Shown here piece by piece: positions 33,939-44,230 of a stretch of 64,000 nucleotides of DNA (the first letter of the stretch is position 1; each line of letters begins with the position of its first letter). The stretch comes from Chloranthus sessilifolius. Its lineage: Eukaryota; Streptophyta; Magnoliopsida; Chloranthales; Chloranthaceae. Below the pieces are notes generated by a model, which had not been told where the DNA came from, made no database searches, and saw only the letters and a list, made by a program, of their open reading frames with translations. The DNA is taken from NCBI GenBank assembly GCA_021018995.1, contig CM037584.1, positions 150,181,317 through 150,245,316 on the forward strand, given 5' to 3'. The translations under genes were made by a program, and so were the position numbers.

Positions 33939-34075
33939 CTAGGCTGTACGTCACATGGGCAGTCCGAGCTATGACATAGTAGAAGCAACGACATTAGAGT
34001 CTAGTAATATGTAGATTAAACTCTTAGAGTCAACCAATTAATCTGATTTAGTATTATATGACATCTCAGGTCAAC

Positions 34076-35318
34076 ATGCCCCCGAGAAGAGGAAGACTTA
34101 GAAGAGTGAACACCGGGGATGGGACCAACAACCAGGGATTTTTCACATAACCCAATAAAACTCTGCTCAACAATAATAACCATGCCTCCGGAATGGGCAA
34201 TAATTTGGGTAATGCTCTCGATATTGAAAGGAACACTGGAAACAACCAGCAGTTATTGGAGAACATCGCAAATGTCGTGACCATGCTCGCAGAGAGACGT
34301 CACTCATCAGGGTTTTTAGAGTTTAGGAGATTAAGACTTCTAAGCTTCTATGGTCACACAGACCCATTCAAGGATGAACAGTGATTGAATCAAGTAGGAA
34401 AGATCCTTCAGAGGGTTAGGTGCAATGAAAAGGAAAAGGTGAGTTGGGCGTCGTTCCAACTCGAGGGAGAAGTGGGCCCGTGGTGGAAGTCCGTGGAGAG
34501 GACTCGAGCACCGGGAAACCCATGGACATGGGCTGAGTTTACCGAAGTGTTTAATGAGAAATACTTTCTGGCACCGGAAAGACGGCAAATGGGAATACAG
34601 TTTGCCAATTTAGTATAAGGTGAAATGACAGTTCGAGAGTATGAAGTGGAGTTCCTGAAACTCTCTAGAGTCGCACCAACTTTAGTGGCCACCGACTTGA
34701 TGAAAACATAAAAGTTTGAGTACGGCTTGAAGTCGGTTATTAAGGAAAGGATATCCCTTTTTGAAGCAGTGGCTTATGATTGAGTAGTGAGGTTGGCTCC
34801 TATTGCAGAGAAGGATGTTGATAGTATGATCAAGAAACGAGAAGAGCAAAATAGAAATAGGAGTCAGTTTCAAGTACTTAGCGCTGAGCAATCCAACAAA
34901 AGGCAATGATTTTTTATGCCTCCACCGTCTCACCCTATCACCACGGTAGCACCTCGGCCACCTTACTGGGCAACTTTTCCACCCTTGCCTCCCAAATATC
35001 CAAGGCCCTCTACTACCTCCAATCCTACGGCGACAGGAGTATCAAACGCTCAACCAACGGTTTCTCACATTGCGTCTTTCGCACCTTAGATTTCTTGTGC
35101 AAACTGTGGGAGACCACACAAAATTGAAGAGTGCAGAAAATCCACCGGAGCCTGTTTGAAGTGTTGACGAATAGGACACTGTATCAAAGACTACCCAAAG
35201 AGGAAGGGTGTTACAACCACTATGACATCAAACCTGAGAACTACGCGACCCACAATGCAAGGCTGGGCATATGGAGTCTCCGCACATGATGCCCAAGCCG
35301 AAAATCAGGTCATACAAG
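34076..35318 (+). pseudogene. Element F gag (degenerate)
   Basis: Starts MPPRRGRL at 34076, 138 bases after the primer site. The Gag domain lies at about 34320-34720: FYGHTDPF, then WASFQLEGEVGPWW, then WAEFTEVFNEKYF. Two zinc-knuckle-like pieces lie at about 35095-35190 (CANCGRPHKIEEC and GACLKC-stop-RIGHC). Stops at 34381, 34617, 34709, 34782 and 34907 break it. Several fall at codons where relatives have Arg or Trp, as expected from cytosine deamination. It ends at a GT that opens an intron-like insertion. Confidence 0.85.
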
Positions 35319-35446
35319 GTATGATCTTTACTTGAGTTGTCAATTTATTTTTAGCATTTTAGATGAAGAAGGTGCACTAGAATTGTTATACCTCGTAATA
35401 TAACATGTTATACATGCGACTAATCTTAAATGTGTATTTAATTTAG
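35319..35446 (+). other. Intron-like GT-AG insertion between F gag and protease
   Basis: 128 bp, starting GTATGATC and ending TTTAATTTAG; AT-rich with several stops. Removing it joins NQVIQ to GDIRLSKK in one frame and leads straight to the protease LIDPGSTHSF. The flanks read through as the family's gag-protease junction, while the insertion itself has no protein likeness. This looks like a spliceosomal intron or an insertion at a splice-like site. Confidence 0.55.
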
Positions 35447-35930
35447 GTGACATTCGCTTGAGCAAAAAAAATGATATATGTAACTACAAGGCCCTAGTGT
35501 TGATAGACCCTGGGTCTACACACTCATTTATCACGCCAACCTTCGCCAGAGAGATCAGCTACACACCTAAAAACCCTAGATTTTGGCTTAGTTATCTCCA
35601 CGCTAGCGGGAAGTTCAGTGTGTCGATCGGTGGTTGTCGCCATGGCATGTCGTGAAACTACGGCTGATCTAATTCTGCTTGAAATGCAAGAATTTGATGC
35701 AATACTTGGCATGGATTGGCTGACCAAATTATGAGCCAAAGTAGATTGCTTAGAGAAAACAGTCACTCTCACCCCAGGAGAGAGGCCATTTATATTCATT
35801 GGCATTCGACCAACCGTCGTACCCTTTATATCAGCAATTCGAGCCGAAAGACTGATCAGAAAAGATTGCCAAGGATACCTTACCTTCATACAAGGACAAA
35901 AAGATAAGGGGATTGACATTGCAAGTATTC
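35447..35930 (+). pseudogene. Element F pol, protease
   Basis: The signature LIDPGSTHSF has its Asp codon at 35506-35508; D-P-G-S-T-H-S-F is the usual form in Tekay/Del elements. A second block, ILGMDWLT, lies at about 35700-35725. A frameshift near 35640 and a TGA near 35732 break the frame. Role: processing of the polyprotein. Confidence 0.8.
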
Positions 35931-37265
35931 TGATTGCCTACGAGTTTCCCGATGTATTCCCTAAGGAATTGTCGGGTTTACCACCAGAAAGAGAAGTCAA
36001 GTTTACAGTCGACTTAGCTCCCGGTATGGAAGAGGTATTGAAGGCTCCATATCAAATGGAACCAGCCGAGCTTAAGGAGCTAAAGGTGCAGCTGCAAGAG
36101 TTACTCGATAAAGGATTCATCTAGCCAAGCATGTCTCCATGGGGAGCACCTGTATTGTTCATCAAAAAGAAGGATGGTTTAATGCGATTGTGCATAGATT
36201 GCCGACAATTAAACAAGTTGACCATAAAGAACTGGTATCCGCTCCCTAGAATAGATGACCTTTTTGACCAATTACAAGGAGCGAAATTTTTCTCTAAGAT
36301 AGACCTACGGTTTGGTTACCATCAAATGAAGGTGAAAGCAGAAGATGTCCTAAAAACAGCCTTTCACACAAGGTATGGTCATTATGAGTTCCTCATAATG
36401 CCATTTGGACTGACCAATGCACCTGTATCCTTCATGGATCTTATGAACCGAGTATTTAAGATCCACCTAGATTGATTCGTGGTGGTATTTATTGATGATA
36501 TACTTATCTATTCTAAGTCAAGAGAAGAGCACAAGCAACATTTGCGGTTAGCACTCCAGACACTACGCGATCATCAGTTATATGCAAAGCTTGGTAAATG
36601 TGAATTTTAGTTAGAGCAGGTCAGTTTTCTGGGACACATCATCACGAAATTGGGTGTAACAGTAGACCTATCCAAAGTCGAGGCTGTAGTGAATTGGGAA
36701 CAACCCAAGACCGTCACCAAGATTCACAGTTTCCTTAGACTCGCCAACTACTATCGTCGATTTGTGGAAGGATTTTCGGGAATTACAGGACCACTCACAC
36801 GACTTACTCGAAAGAATGTCAAATTTGAGTGGACTGAGGAGTGCGAGAAAAGCTTTCAAGAGCTCATGCAAAGATTGATGTCTGCACTCGTGCTTACCAT
36901 ACTGGATGACAGTGGTGGATTTGTGGTATTTACCGATGCATCACACACGGGATTAGGCTGCGTGTTGAACCAGCATGAAAAAGTAGTAGCATATGGGTCA
37001 AGACAACTGAAAGACCATGAGAAAAATTATCCTACTCACGATATGGAATTAGCTACGGTTATCTTTGCCTTGATAACTTGGAGACACTACCTATATGGTG
37101 AAACTTTCCAAAATCTTCACTAATCACAAAAGCTTGAAGTATCTCTTCACACAAAGAGATCTAAACCTAAGGCAGAGAAGATGGATGGAGTCATTGAAGG
37201 ACTATGACTGCTCAATACAGTACTATCCTGGAAAAGCAAATGTGGTAGCTGACGCATTAAGCTAG
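35930..37265 (+). pseudogene. Element F pol, reverse transcriptase and RNase H
   Basis: RT begins at EFPDVFPKEL (about 35941) and continues through [15 protein letters not shown] (36134), [13 protein letters not shown] and MPFGLTNAP. The catalytic FIDD is intact at 36488-36499. Stops at 36122 (TAG), 36473 (TGA, where relatives have Arg) and 36608 (TAG, where relatives have Trp) are single-base changes. RNase H follows at about 36925-37262 with [13 protein letters not shown] and the [11 protein letters not shown] block, ending ADALS. Confidence 0.9.
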
Positions 37266-37384
37266 AAATCATCAGCTCAGCTTGCACACTGCGTAGCAAG
37301 AATGCATAGATTGCAGCTATTTGATGACTTAGACTCATATGACACCACTTTTGAGATGAACGAAGCTAGAGCTCTTGTTGTGAA

Positions 37385-38900
37385 TATTAAGATCAAATTG
37401 ATTCTCTTCGAAAGGATCGAAGAAAGCTAATTAAAAGATTCAGAGTTTGAGGCTATTAGGTAGGGGATAAGTAATGGAAGTCAACTGGAATTCTCAGTTT
37501 AGGATCACGGTTCCCTATTATTCAAAGGCGGCCTTTGTGTCTCAACAGATAGTCAATTAAGGCGGGAGATACTGGATGAAGGCCATAGATCGGCGTATGC
37601 TATTCATCTAGGTAGCACCAAAATGTATCATGATTTAAAGAAAAATTTTGGTGGAAAAGAATGAAAAGAGATGGGGCAGAATAAGTGGCAAATTGTTTGG
37701 TTTGTCAACAGGTGAAGGTCGACCATAGACACTCGATAGGTTTATTACAGCCCTTACTCATACTTGAGTGGAAATGGGAGAATATTTCCATGAATTTTAT
37801 TCTCGGTTTGCCAAGAACTCAGAAGGGGCATAACGCAATATGGGTGGTTATTGACCGCTTAAGCATATCAGCACATTTCCTCCCATACAGCACGCGCTAC
37901 ACTGCAAGCAAGCTAGCCGAATTGTATTTGAAGGAGATTGTAAGGCTACATGGAATACCTTAGAGCATAGTATCAGATCAGGACTCACTCTATACTTCAC
38001 AATTCTTGCAACGATTCTAGGAAGGCATGGGTTCCAAATTAGAATTCAGCTCAGCATTCCACCCTCAAATTGACGGGCAAATGGAAAGGGTCAATCAAGT
38101 CATAGAAGATATGCTCCGAGCCTATATGTTAGACTTCCAAGGGTCGTGGGATAAACATCTACCGCTTGTTGAATCCTCCTGCAACAACAGTTATCAAGCG
38201 AGTAACGGCATAGCCCCCTTTGAAGCACTATATGGCTGCTGATGCAAATCCCCACTTAATTAGGAAGAAGTTAGAGAGAATCTAATATTAGGCCTGGAAA
38301 TGATTGAGAGCACCAATGAAATGGTTCGACTTATTCGGGAACATCTAAAGGTCACTCAGAGCCGTCAAAAGAGTTATGCTAATCTTACACGATCAGGCGT
38401 GAACTCCAGGTGAAACCTTGCACACAATGCTCCTTTATATGTCAGTATAGTTTATAGGATGCTGACTTGTCATGATCTCTATAGGTGGGAGATCATGTGC
38501 TAGTAAAAATCTCACCAACAAAGGGTGTGATGCTATTTGGTAAATGAGGAAAACTCAGCCCGGGATATATCGATCTGTTTGAAATCTTGGGCCGGGTTGG
38601 TGAAGTAGCATATACCATTGCTCTGCCGCCACAGTTATCAGCTATCCACGACATCTTCCACGTATCTATATTGAGGAAGTATGTACGTGATACATCACAC
38701 ATTCTGGACTATCAACCTATCGAAGTGCAGGAAGACTTGACCATAATCGAAGCTCGGTCAAAATTTTGGATAAGAAGGAGCAAATTTTAAGAACCAAACT
38801 AATTCCGTTGGTTTTAGTCTAGTGGCACCATAACTCAGCCAATGAAGCGACGTGGGAACGGTAAGAGGAAATTAGAGAACAGTACCCATGACTGTTTGGA
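37385..38900 (+). pseudogene. Element F pol, integrase with chromodomain
   Basis: CLVCQQVK (about 37690) marks the zinc-binding part. The core has WENISMNFILGLP, in which Asn (37793) replaces the first catalytic Asp through a G-to-A change, then VSDQDSLYTS, then the GQMERVNQ region. A 75-bp intron-like piece (38410-38484) precedes VGDHVLVKISPTKG. The GPY-like end has LPPQLSAIHDIFHVSILRKY. A chromodomain at about 38745-38895 reads ILDKKEQILRTKLIPLV, then WHHNSANEATWE, in a shifted frame. Chromodomains steer integration toward modified chromatin. Confidence 0.88.
38410..38484 (+). other. Intron-like GT-AG insertion before the F integrase C-terminus
   Basis: 75 bp, starting GTGAAACC and ending CTCTATAG, between a RRELQ-like codon run and VGDHVLVKISPT, which are adjacent in relatives. 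One extra base upstream (near 38392-38398) is also needed to keep the frame. Like 35319-35446 it looks spliced-out in form, but at 75 bp it is near the lower limit for plant introns. Confidence 0.45.
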
Positions 38901-38959
38901 TAGCCCAGTCACTTTTGTGTTGTTGTTTGTGAAGCGTAACCGATTTCATGTATGTTAAA

Positions 38960-39618
38960 CAAAATCAATGTTACTTCTAGCTTTTTCACATATGTCTATC
39001 TTTCAACTCAAATCGATGAACTATTACTCAAAAATTGCATCTGAAATCTGATCATGCCCATAGAATGGAAAGAATGCACATAATCAAATCATTCAAATGT
39101 TTCTCAAATTTAGTACATTATTGTTCGAATGATCCGATATTCGCGCCGAAATATTCACATCAATTTTCACTGTAATACCTACCACAAACCTAGACTAAAG
39201 CCCTTCAGTTAGATCAACACTATAAGCCTAGAACCAGCCCAAAAAGTAAAAACACAATTTCTGTGTTTCTTGCCGTAGCGAGATTGAACCTCACCGCGGC
39301 GAGATTTTCTGAAGCTAACTCGCTATGGCGAGAACTTAAGTCACTGCGGCAACTAATGAACTTTATAAGGGCCCGCTAAGCCATCGTTCTGTCATTTTCA
39401 GGCATTTCAAGGCTTGGGTACCTCTCTTGTCACCTCTCCCGCATGAACCTAGGGTTTTTATATTCAAATCCTCCGTTTTCTCGCGCCAAAGCTCTCCAAG
39501 CTACCAAATCAATGTGCACCAGCTCCGCCGGATCCGATTCTCATCATTTTGAACCAAATTGTGAGGTAATCCACCCAAAAACCTCTTTTACTTTCTTTTT
39601 TTTTTTCTTTCCCTCCGC
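38960..39618 (+). promoter_or_regulatory. Internal promoter-like region ahead of the F extra ORF
   Basis: Four CTCGCC-GGCGAG-type palindromes lie at 39269-39282, 39290-39303, 39319-39332 and 39340-39353, matching the LTR set. A TATA-like TTTATAAGG follows at 39362-39370, then cctagggttt (39448-39457, the reverse of the plant telo-box AAACCCTA), then the ATG at 39619. A tttcag acceptor-like site lies near 39402. Palindromes, TATA and telo-box in this order suggest a separate promoter; splicing from the LTR transcript is the alternative. Confidence 0.5.
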
Positions 39619-40971
39619 ATGGCTTCCATGAAACAATATGCTTCCAAATTGAACCCCATACGCTCAAAACCATCCAAACAAGCCAAGGGCAAGGCCCCTG
39701 CTAGCTCAGAACCCCCACCACCACTTAGGGAACAACCTGTCAAATGGTGGGCAGAGAAAACCTTCAAGCCTGAATGGCAGTTTGACCCAACAATGTTTGC
39801 CGACGACACCATCGCTTGGTCTATAGACCACATTAGATGTGCCGACCTTGAACCCCTGCTTCGACCCTTCCAGTCCCACTATCACCCACGTTTGGTTAAA
39901 TTGTTCTACCAAAATTTCAAGGTCGATGACACCAACGAAAGTTTTACCACAGAAATCGATGGGCGTAAGTTCTACATGGGCCTGTTTGACATTGCCACGG
40001 CCATGCGCTGTCCGGCCCAGTACAATAACACCCAGGGCTTATAACTCCCTCAGTCCAAGGAGCCCAGAATTCACCAAATCATTGCTGGAATGATGGGTGA
40101 TCTTCAAGCATCCGGTAAAGTCGTCACCCGAACTCAACTACCGGATTGAATGTGAAATTTGGATGTAGTTTTCCGAAGTAACTTGTACCACCTAGCGCAC
40201 GAAAGAGAGAGGTGGGACTCATTGCTCCAAGCACTTTTTTCCGTTCATGAAGATAGATGGTTTTCTATGCTTTGTTTAGTGTTTGAGGGCATCAAGTATG
40301 CCATCGAGCAATCCCTCAGCTCCGTCGATAAACCCTTGACTGCCCTACCGTATGCTCGACTCATATCCTGACTCCTTGACGGCCATGAAGATGACGACAA
40401 TGAAGTACCATATGAGATCCCGGCGGATGAGGAAACTAAGGAGGACAATATTGAGGAAATTTCATGGAAACAATGGAATATGATTCTAAAGAGAGGCCAT
40501 TTGAATGTGAGGAATAGTTCCTTGCGTAAACAAGTGGTTGGTGCACAACAAGCAGAGCCTGAGCAAGCCGCACAACAGCCCCCTCAACCTATGCTGGCTC
40601 AACCACAGCAACCACAGATGGCACAGGATCAATTCCTAACATTGTCGGAGTTTACTCGACAGATGGAATTACTACAGCTTCAAATTTCCTAGCTTTTAGA
40701 GGCCCAACATAGGCAGAACATGGAACAATTTGAACTCCTCCACCAAAACAATTACGTTATGCAGTAGAGATTGGATTTCCATGATGAGGTCCTACAACTT
40801 TGGATGGCCCACTACTCATACTCCTATGATGGCTTAAGCACGCCTAGTCATATCAGATTACACCAAGAATGCAGCTTATGCAAGGACTGGTCCTTCTAAG
40901 ACGGATGCTCAACGACGTCACAAACAACCTGCTGACCAAGCAGCGGAACAACATGGTGAGCATGCGGATCA
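39619..40971 (+). pseudogene. Element F extra ORF (putative plant transposon protein-like)
   Basis: Opens MASMKQYASKLNP with a basic, Pro-rich start and is clean to 40044. WWAEKTFKPEW and YHPRLVKLFYQNF, followed by the EIDGRKFYMGLFDIATAMRC block, resemble the putative plant transposon protein domain (the fold near PF20167). After a frameshift it continues with LYHLAHERERWDSLL (40189 on), an acidic stretch (40381-40460) and a Gln/Pro-rich tail (40540-40700). It is plus strand, in the env-like position between pol and the 3' LTR. Function unknown; not an obvious envelope, as no membrane segment is seen. Confidence 0.6.
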
Positions 40972-41084
40972 ATAACTGGTCCGAAAATTAGTAAACATTT
41001 CGCACAAACTCCTTACGTTTAGAATATCAATTACAAATGTTAGAACTCATAAATGTGATGTCAATATATCATACATTAAAACAC

Positions 41085-41345
41085 AGTTTGTATACCTTTG
41101 TAATGTCCCAAAGAGCCCAATGATTGTTCTAAATTTCTAACTTAACAAACATTTTGTATACCTTTGCAATGTCCGAAACAGCCCAACGACTGTTCCAAAT
41201 TTCTAACTTAGCAGTCATTTTGTATACCTTTGCAATGTCGTAAATAACTCAACGACTATTAAATTCATAGCCTAACAAGAGGTTTGTATATAGTTGCAAT
41301 GCTTTAAAACAACTAATGAATACCCCACATCTAGTCAAACATACT
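41085..41345 (+). repeat. 66-bp tandem repeat in the F 3' untranslated region
   Basis: Units with ttttgtatacctttgcaatg start at 41087, 41153, 41219 and 41283 (spacing 66, 66, 64). Copies 1-3 also share ctaaatttctaactta or a close variant. The surrounding stretch 40972-41711 has no other supported feature. Confidence 0.85.
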
Positions 41346-41706
41346 TAGACTCACAATAGGTTGAATCTCAACACTATCGGTCAAATAGTTTAAATCCCTC
41401 ATTAGGAATAACACTGACTTGTTACAGGATCTACATACATGACTAATGTTCATTAACTTTCCATACATCACTCATTTCACTGGTGGAGGTAAATCACTTG
41501 GTTGAATCATGACTACCTCCAAAAATTTTAAGGTCTATATTTCTGTCATATATGTGAAACTTAAACTTCTAGAATTGGATAACACTCATTCAAACTTATT
41601 AGAAGGGATTTTCCCCATAAACCCTCATCCCATCCTCGTGAAATGAATTTAACGGCATGATGTAGGTCTTATAAAATGATAGTATGGTTGCAGTCTTTCT
41701 TCATCT

Positions 41707-41711
41707 ATACC
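41707..41711 (+). other. Target site duplication of element E, left copy
   Basis: ATACC directly before TGTAGACACC, matched by ATACC at 63250-63254 directly after the E 3' LTR end gcaccaaca. This proves insertion of E into F. Confidence 0.9.
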
Positions 41712-42225
41712 TGTAGACACCCCCATTTCGCCCTCTCGGAGTACACGAATTCATTTGGTCAGCCCTTAACCTTTTTAACCCTCGACATGGGACCACGCAA
41801 TTGTACATGGCTGAACACAAGCTGAAACAATAGCTTTGTGGCTCAGATCCCCATATAGGGAAGCTATAGACTAAGCAATAGTATATAGTCATAATACAGA
41901 CTGAAACAATAGTCCTGCATTCCATTCTTAAGACTATACCCGGACAACCTTGAATTAAGCGCCTAAAAACCCATGCATAATTCGATCATGCGTAGAACCA
42001 CAAGCGCGTGATCAGTCCCCTTTCAGACAAACTTCCTTTCACAAACCGTTTTGAGACTCAATTACGCGCCTAGAACCAGATGCGTGATCGGATTGAGCGC
42101 TACAGCACCAGCACACAATTGGCCTACGCCTGACCTACTCTCCTACCCTTGACCCCTACGTTTTCTCGATTAAGTATTCAGATAACATACTTAATAGGAT
42201 TACGCACGTCCCATCATGCACGTAA

Positions 42226-42278
42226 CTAGTCCTAATTTTGTTAGGACTAGCCGGTCGGTCACTGAGTCGGTGACCGAC
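42226..42278 (+). repeat. Twin perfect inverted repeats in the U3 of element E
   Basis: Repeat 1: CTAGTCCTAA (42226-42235) and TTAGGACTAG (42241-42250), 5-base loop. Repeat 2: GTCGGTCAC (42254-42262) and GTGACCGAC (42270-42278), 7-base loop. They sit three bases apart and about 80 bp upstream of the TATA box. Confidence 0.85.
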
Positions 42279-42357
42279 TCAAAGCGATTAAGCACAAGAA
42301 AACTAGCATGCAATTCAGTTAAACGTTTGAAAACGAGCACGTAATTGAATGAAAACC

Positions 42358-42365
42358 TATAAAAG
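42358..42365 (+). promoter_or_regulatory. TATA box of element E 5' LTR
   Basis: TATAAAAG after gaaaacc, 646 bp into the LTR, followed by a pyrimidine run and ctcgaagagagag. A plausible start of the genomic RNA lies just downstream. Confidence 0.7.
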
Positions 42366-44121
42366 CTTTTTTTCTCGAAGAGAGAGAAGAGGCTGGAAAT
42401 TTTGAGAGAGAACGGAATTTTTTTGGGACTTCAAAACCAAAGAACTCCAAGGACAAGCCCATAGAGTAAATTAGTCATGATTTCGAGATTCAAACCCCCG
42501 AATCTTCAATGATTCCTCTCCACGGCCCTTACCTTAGGTAAGAATTTAATTTTATTTTAGACTTAGGATTTCCCCTCAGTTTAATTAATCAATTCTATTT
42601 CTAATTTTTAGACCATAGCACCCTCTTCGGACCGAAATTCTCTATATCCGGTTCTAGTTTTCTGTTTCTAGAACCGGTCCTTAATCAAGCGGCCTTATAT
42701 ACCCACCTTATACTCTAATTCTACTCTAAAATCTTAATTTACAGTCCTATCATTAATTTCTGGTTGTGACTCTCAGAGTTCAGAACCAGTCCTTAATCAT
42801 ACAGCCTATTTTTTTTTATTTCGGACCCGAATTCAGTCCTAAAATTTTAATCTATAATTTAATTCTATATTTTCATACCATCAAAAATCTTAAAAAAATA
42901 TAAATTTCAGTTCATAACTTAGATTTCTTAATCTAATTTCATATTATAATTTCTAATTTAATTATAAAAATCCCCCTTTTATTATTTAACTATCGACCTA
43001 TCTTTTATCTCAACCATCCGATTTGCCCACGTGAGCTTACGGAGGGTACTCGGGAACAAGACCAATCCTCCTTAGCATAGCGGGCCCAACCCCCCCTTTT
43101 TTTTTAGATTGTTTAGGGTTAACTAGTTAGTTATAGTTAGTTTTTCTATTTCAATATAATTGGCTAATTGCATCAAATAGGCCTTCATACCATTATTTGC
43201 TTTGATTCAATTCAGTCTTCTAGTTCAGTCAATTTATTATCTCAACCAGAATTTAGAAAAGTTAATTTGTTTGTTATCAGTTAGATTTTTACTATAATTG
43301 ATCCGTAGATTATGATTCTAAAAAAAAAGTTAATTTTGTTGCCTCGATCATTTATTACTATTTTAGTAAATTGATTTATTGCTTCAATCAGAGTCACAGT
43401 AAAAAAAATTAGTCTTTGTTTCTTCAAATTAGAATGCTAGTAAGATTACCTTTAGTGCTTTAGTTGTGATTGACATGCAATTGATACATCTACTTATCTA
43501 GAATTGCAATAAAATTAGCGTACCTGCTTTATCTAGAATCGCGATATAATTAGACTCTTTTATTTAATTGGAATATTATTGAAACTGATACACATGCACT
43601 CCTAGTACCAGTAGGAGACTAGAACTAATTGAACTCTTAGTAGTACCAGGACTTTGATATTAATTGGACTCCTAATGGTACCGAGAAACTAAAAATGATT
43701 GGACTCCTGATAGCATCAGGACACTAAAATAATCCATCATAATAAGCTCACCTAATCATAATTAATAACAAAAAAAAGAGAATCTAAACCGACCATAACC
43801 ACAATAAGAGAAACTAAAAATAAAGCTGAAACTATCTAATTAAAAGAGGACACTGCTACTGACGTTCGCAGGTGGACGATTCAGTATAGAAGTAACTCAC
43901 ACCCGCTTAAATGCATGATCATTGACGTGTTGCAGTGTCGATAAATATCTGCAGCTGGCGATCACAAATCAACTAGGAATCATCATAAGAAATTCCTCCT
44001 ATTATTATTTATCCCCACCTTATCACATACACTGCATCGCTAAAGTCCAACAGGACAGAATTGGAAGCCACTTATTTAACAAAAATCGAGAGGAACCCAA
44101 AAAAAGCGTGCACCAACGGAT

Positions 44122-44140
44122 TGGCGATCACGATGGGACA
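44122..44140 (+). promoter_or_regulatory. Primer binding site of element E
   Basis: TGGCGATCACGATGGGACA, three bases after the LTR end. It has the TGGCGA...GGGA form seen in Tat elements; I do not assign the tRNA. Confidence 0.6.
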
Positions 44141-44230
44141 CTTTTGTAAACCCCTTCTTTTTCTTTAGATAGTTAGCTTTATTTTACTTCCCTATTTTCT
44201 TTCCCGTCGTGTCGTTTCGATTCTTTTTAC

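Larger units (their letters stand above)
41712..44118 (+). repeat. Element E 5' LTR
   Basis: 2407 bp, starting TGTAGACACCCCC; the end caccaacg has G where the 3' LTR has A. U3 (about 41950-42350) is rich in gcgcgtgatc and taattcgattaa motifs and has two perfect inverted repeats. TATA box at 42358. The second half is AT-rich (42540-43900). 42425-44118 aligns end to end with 61557-63249. Confidence 0.9.

Noticed and set aside
39619..40044. Envelope gene in F
   Set aside because: It is in the env-like position, but no signal peptide, membrane segment or Cys pattern is visible.
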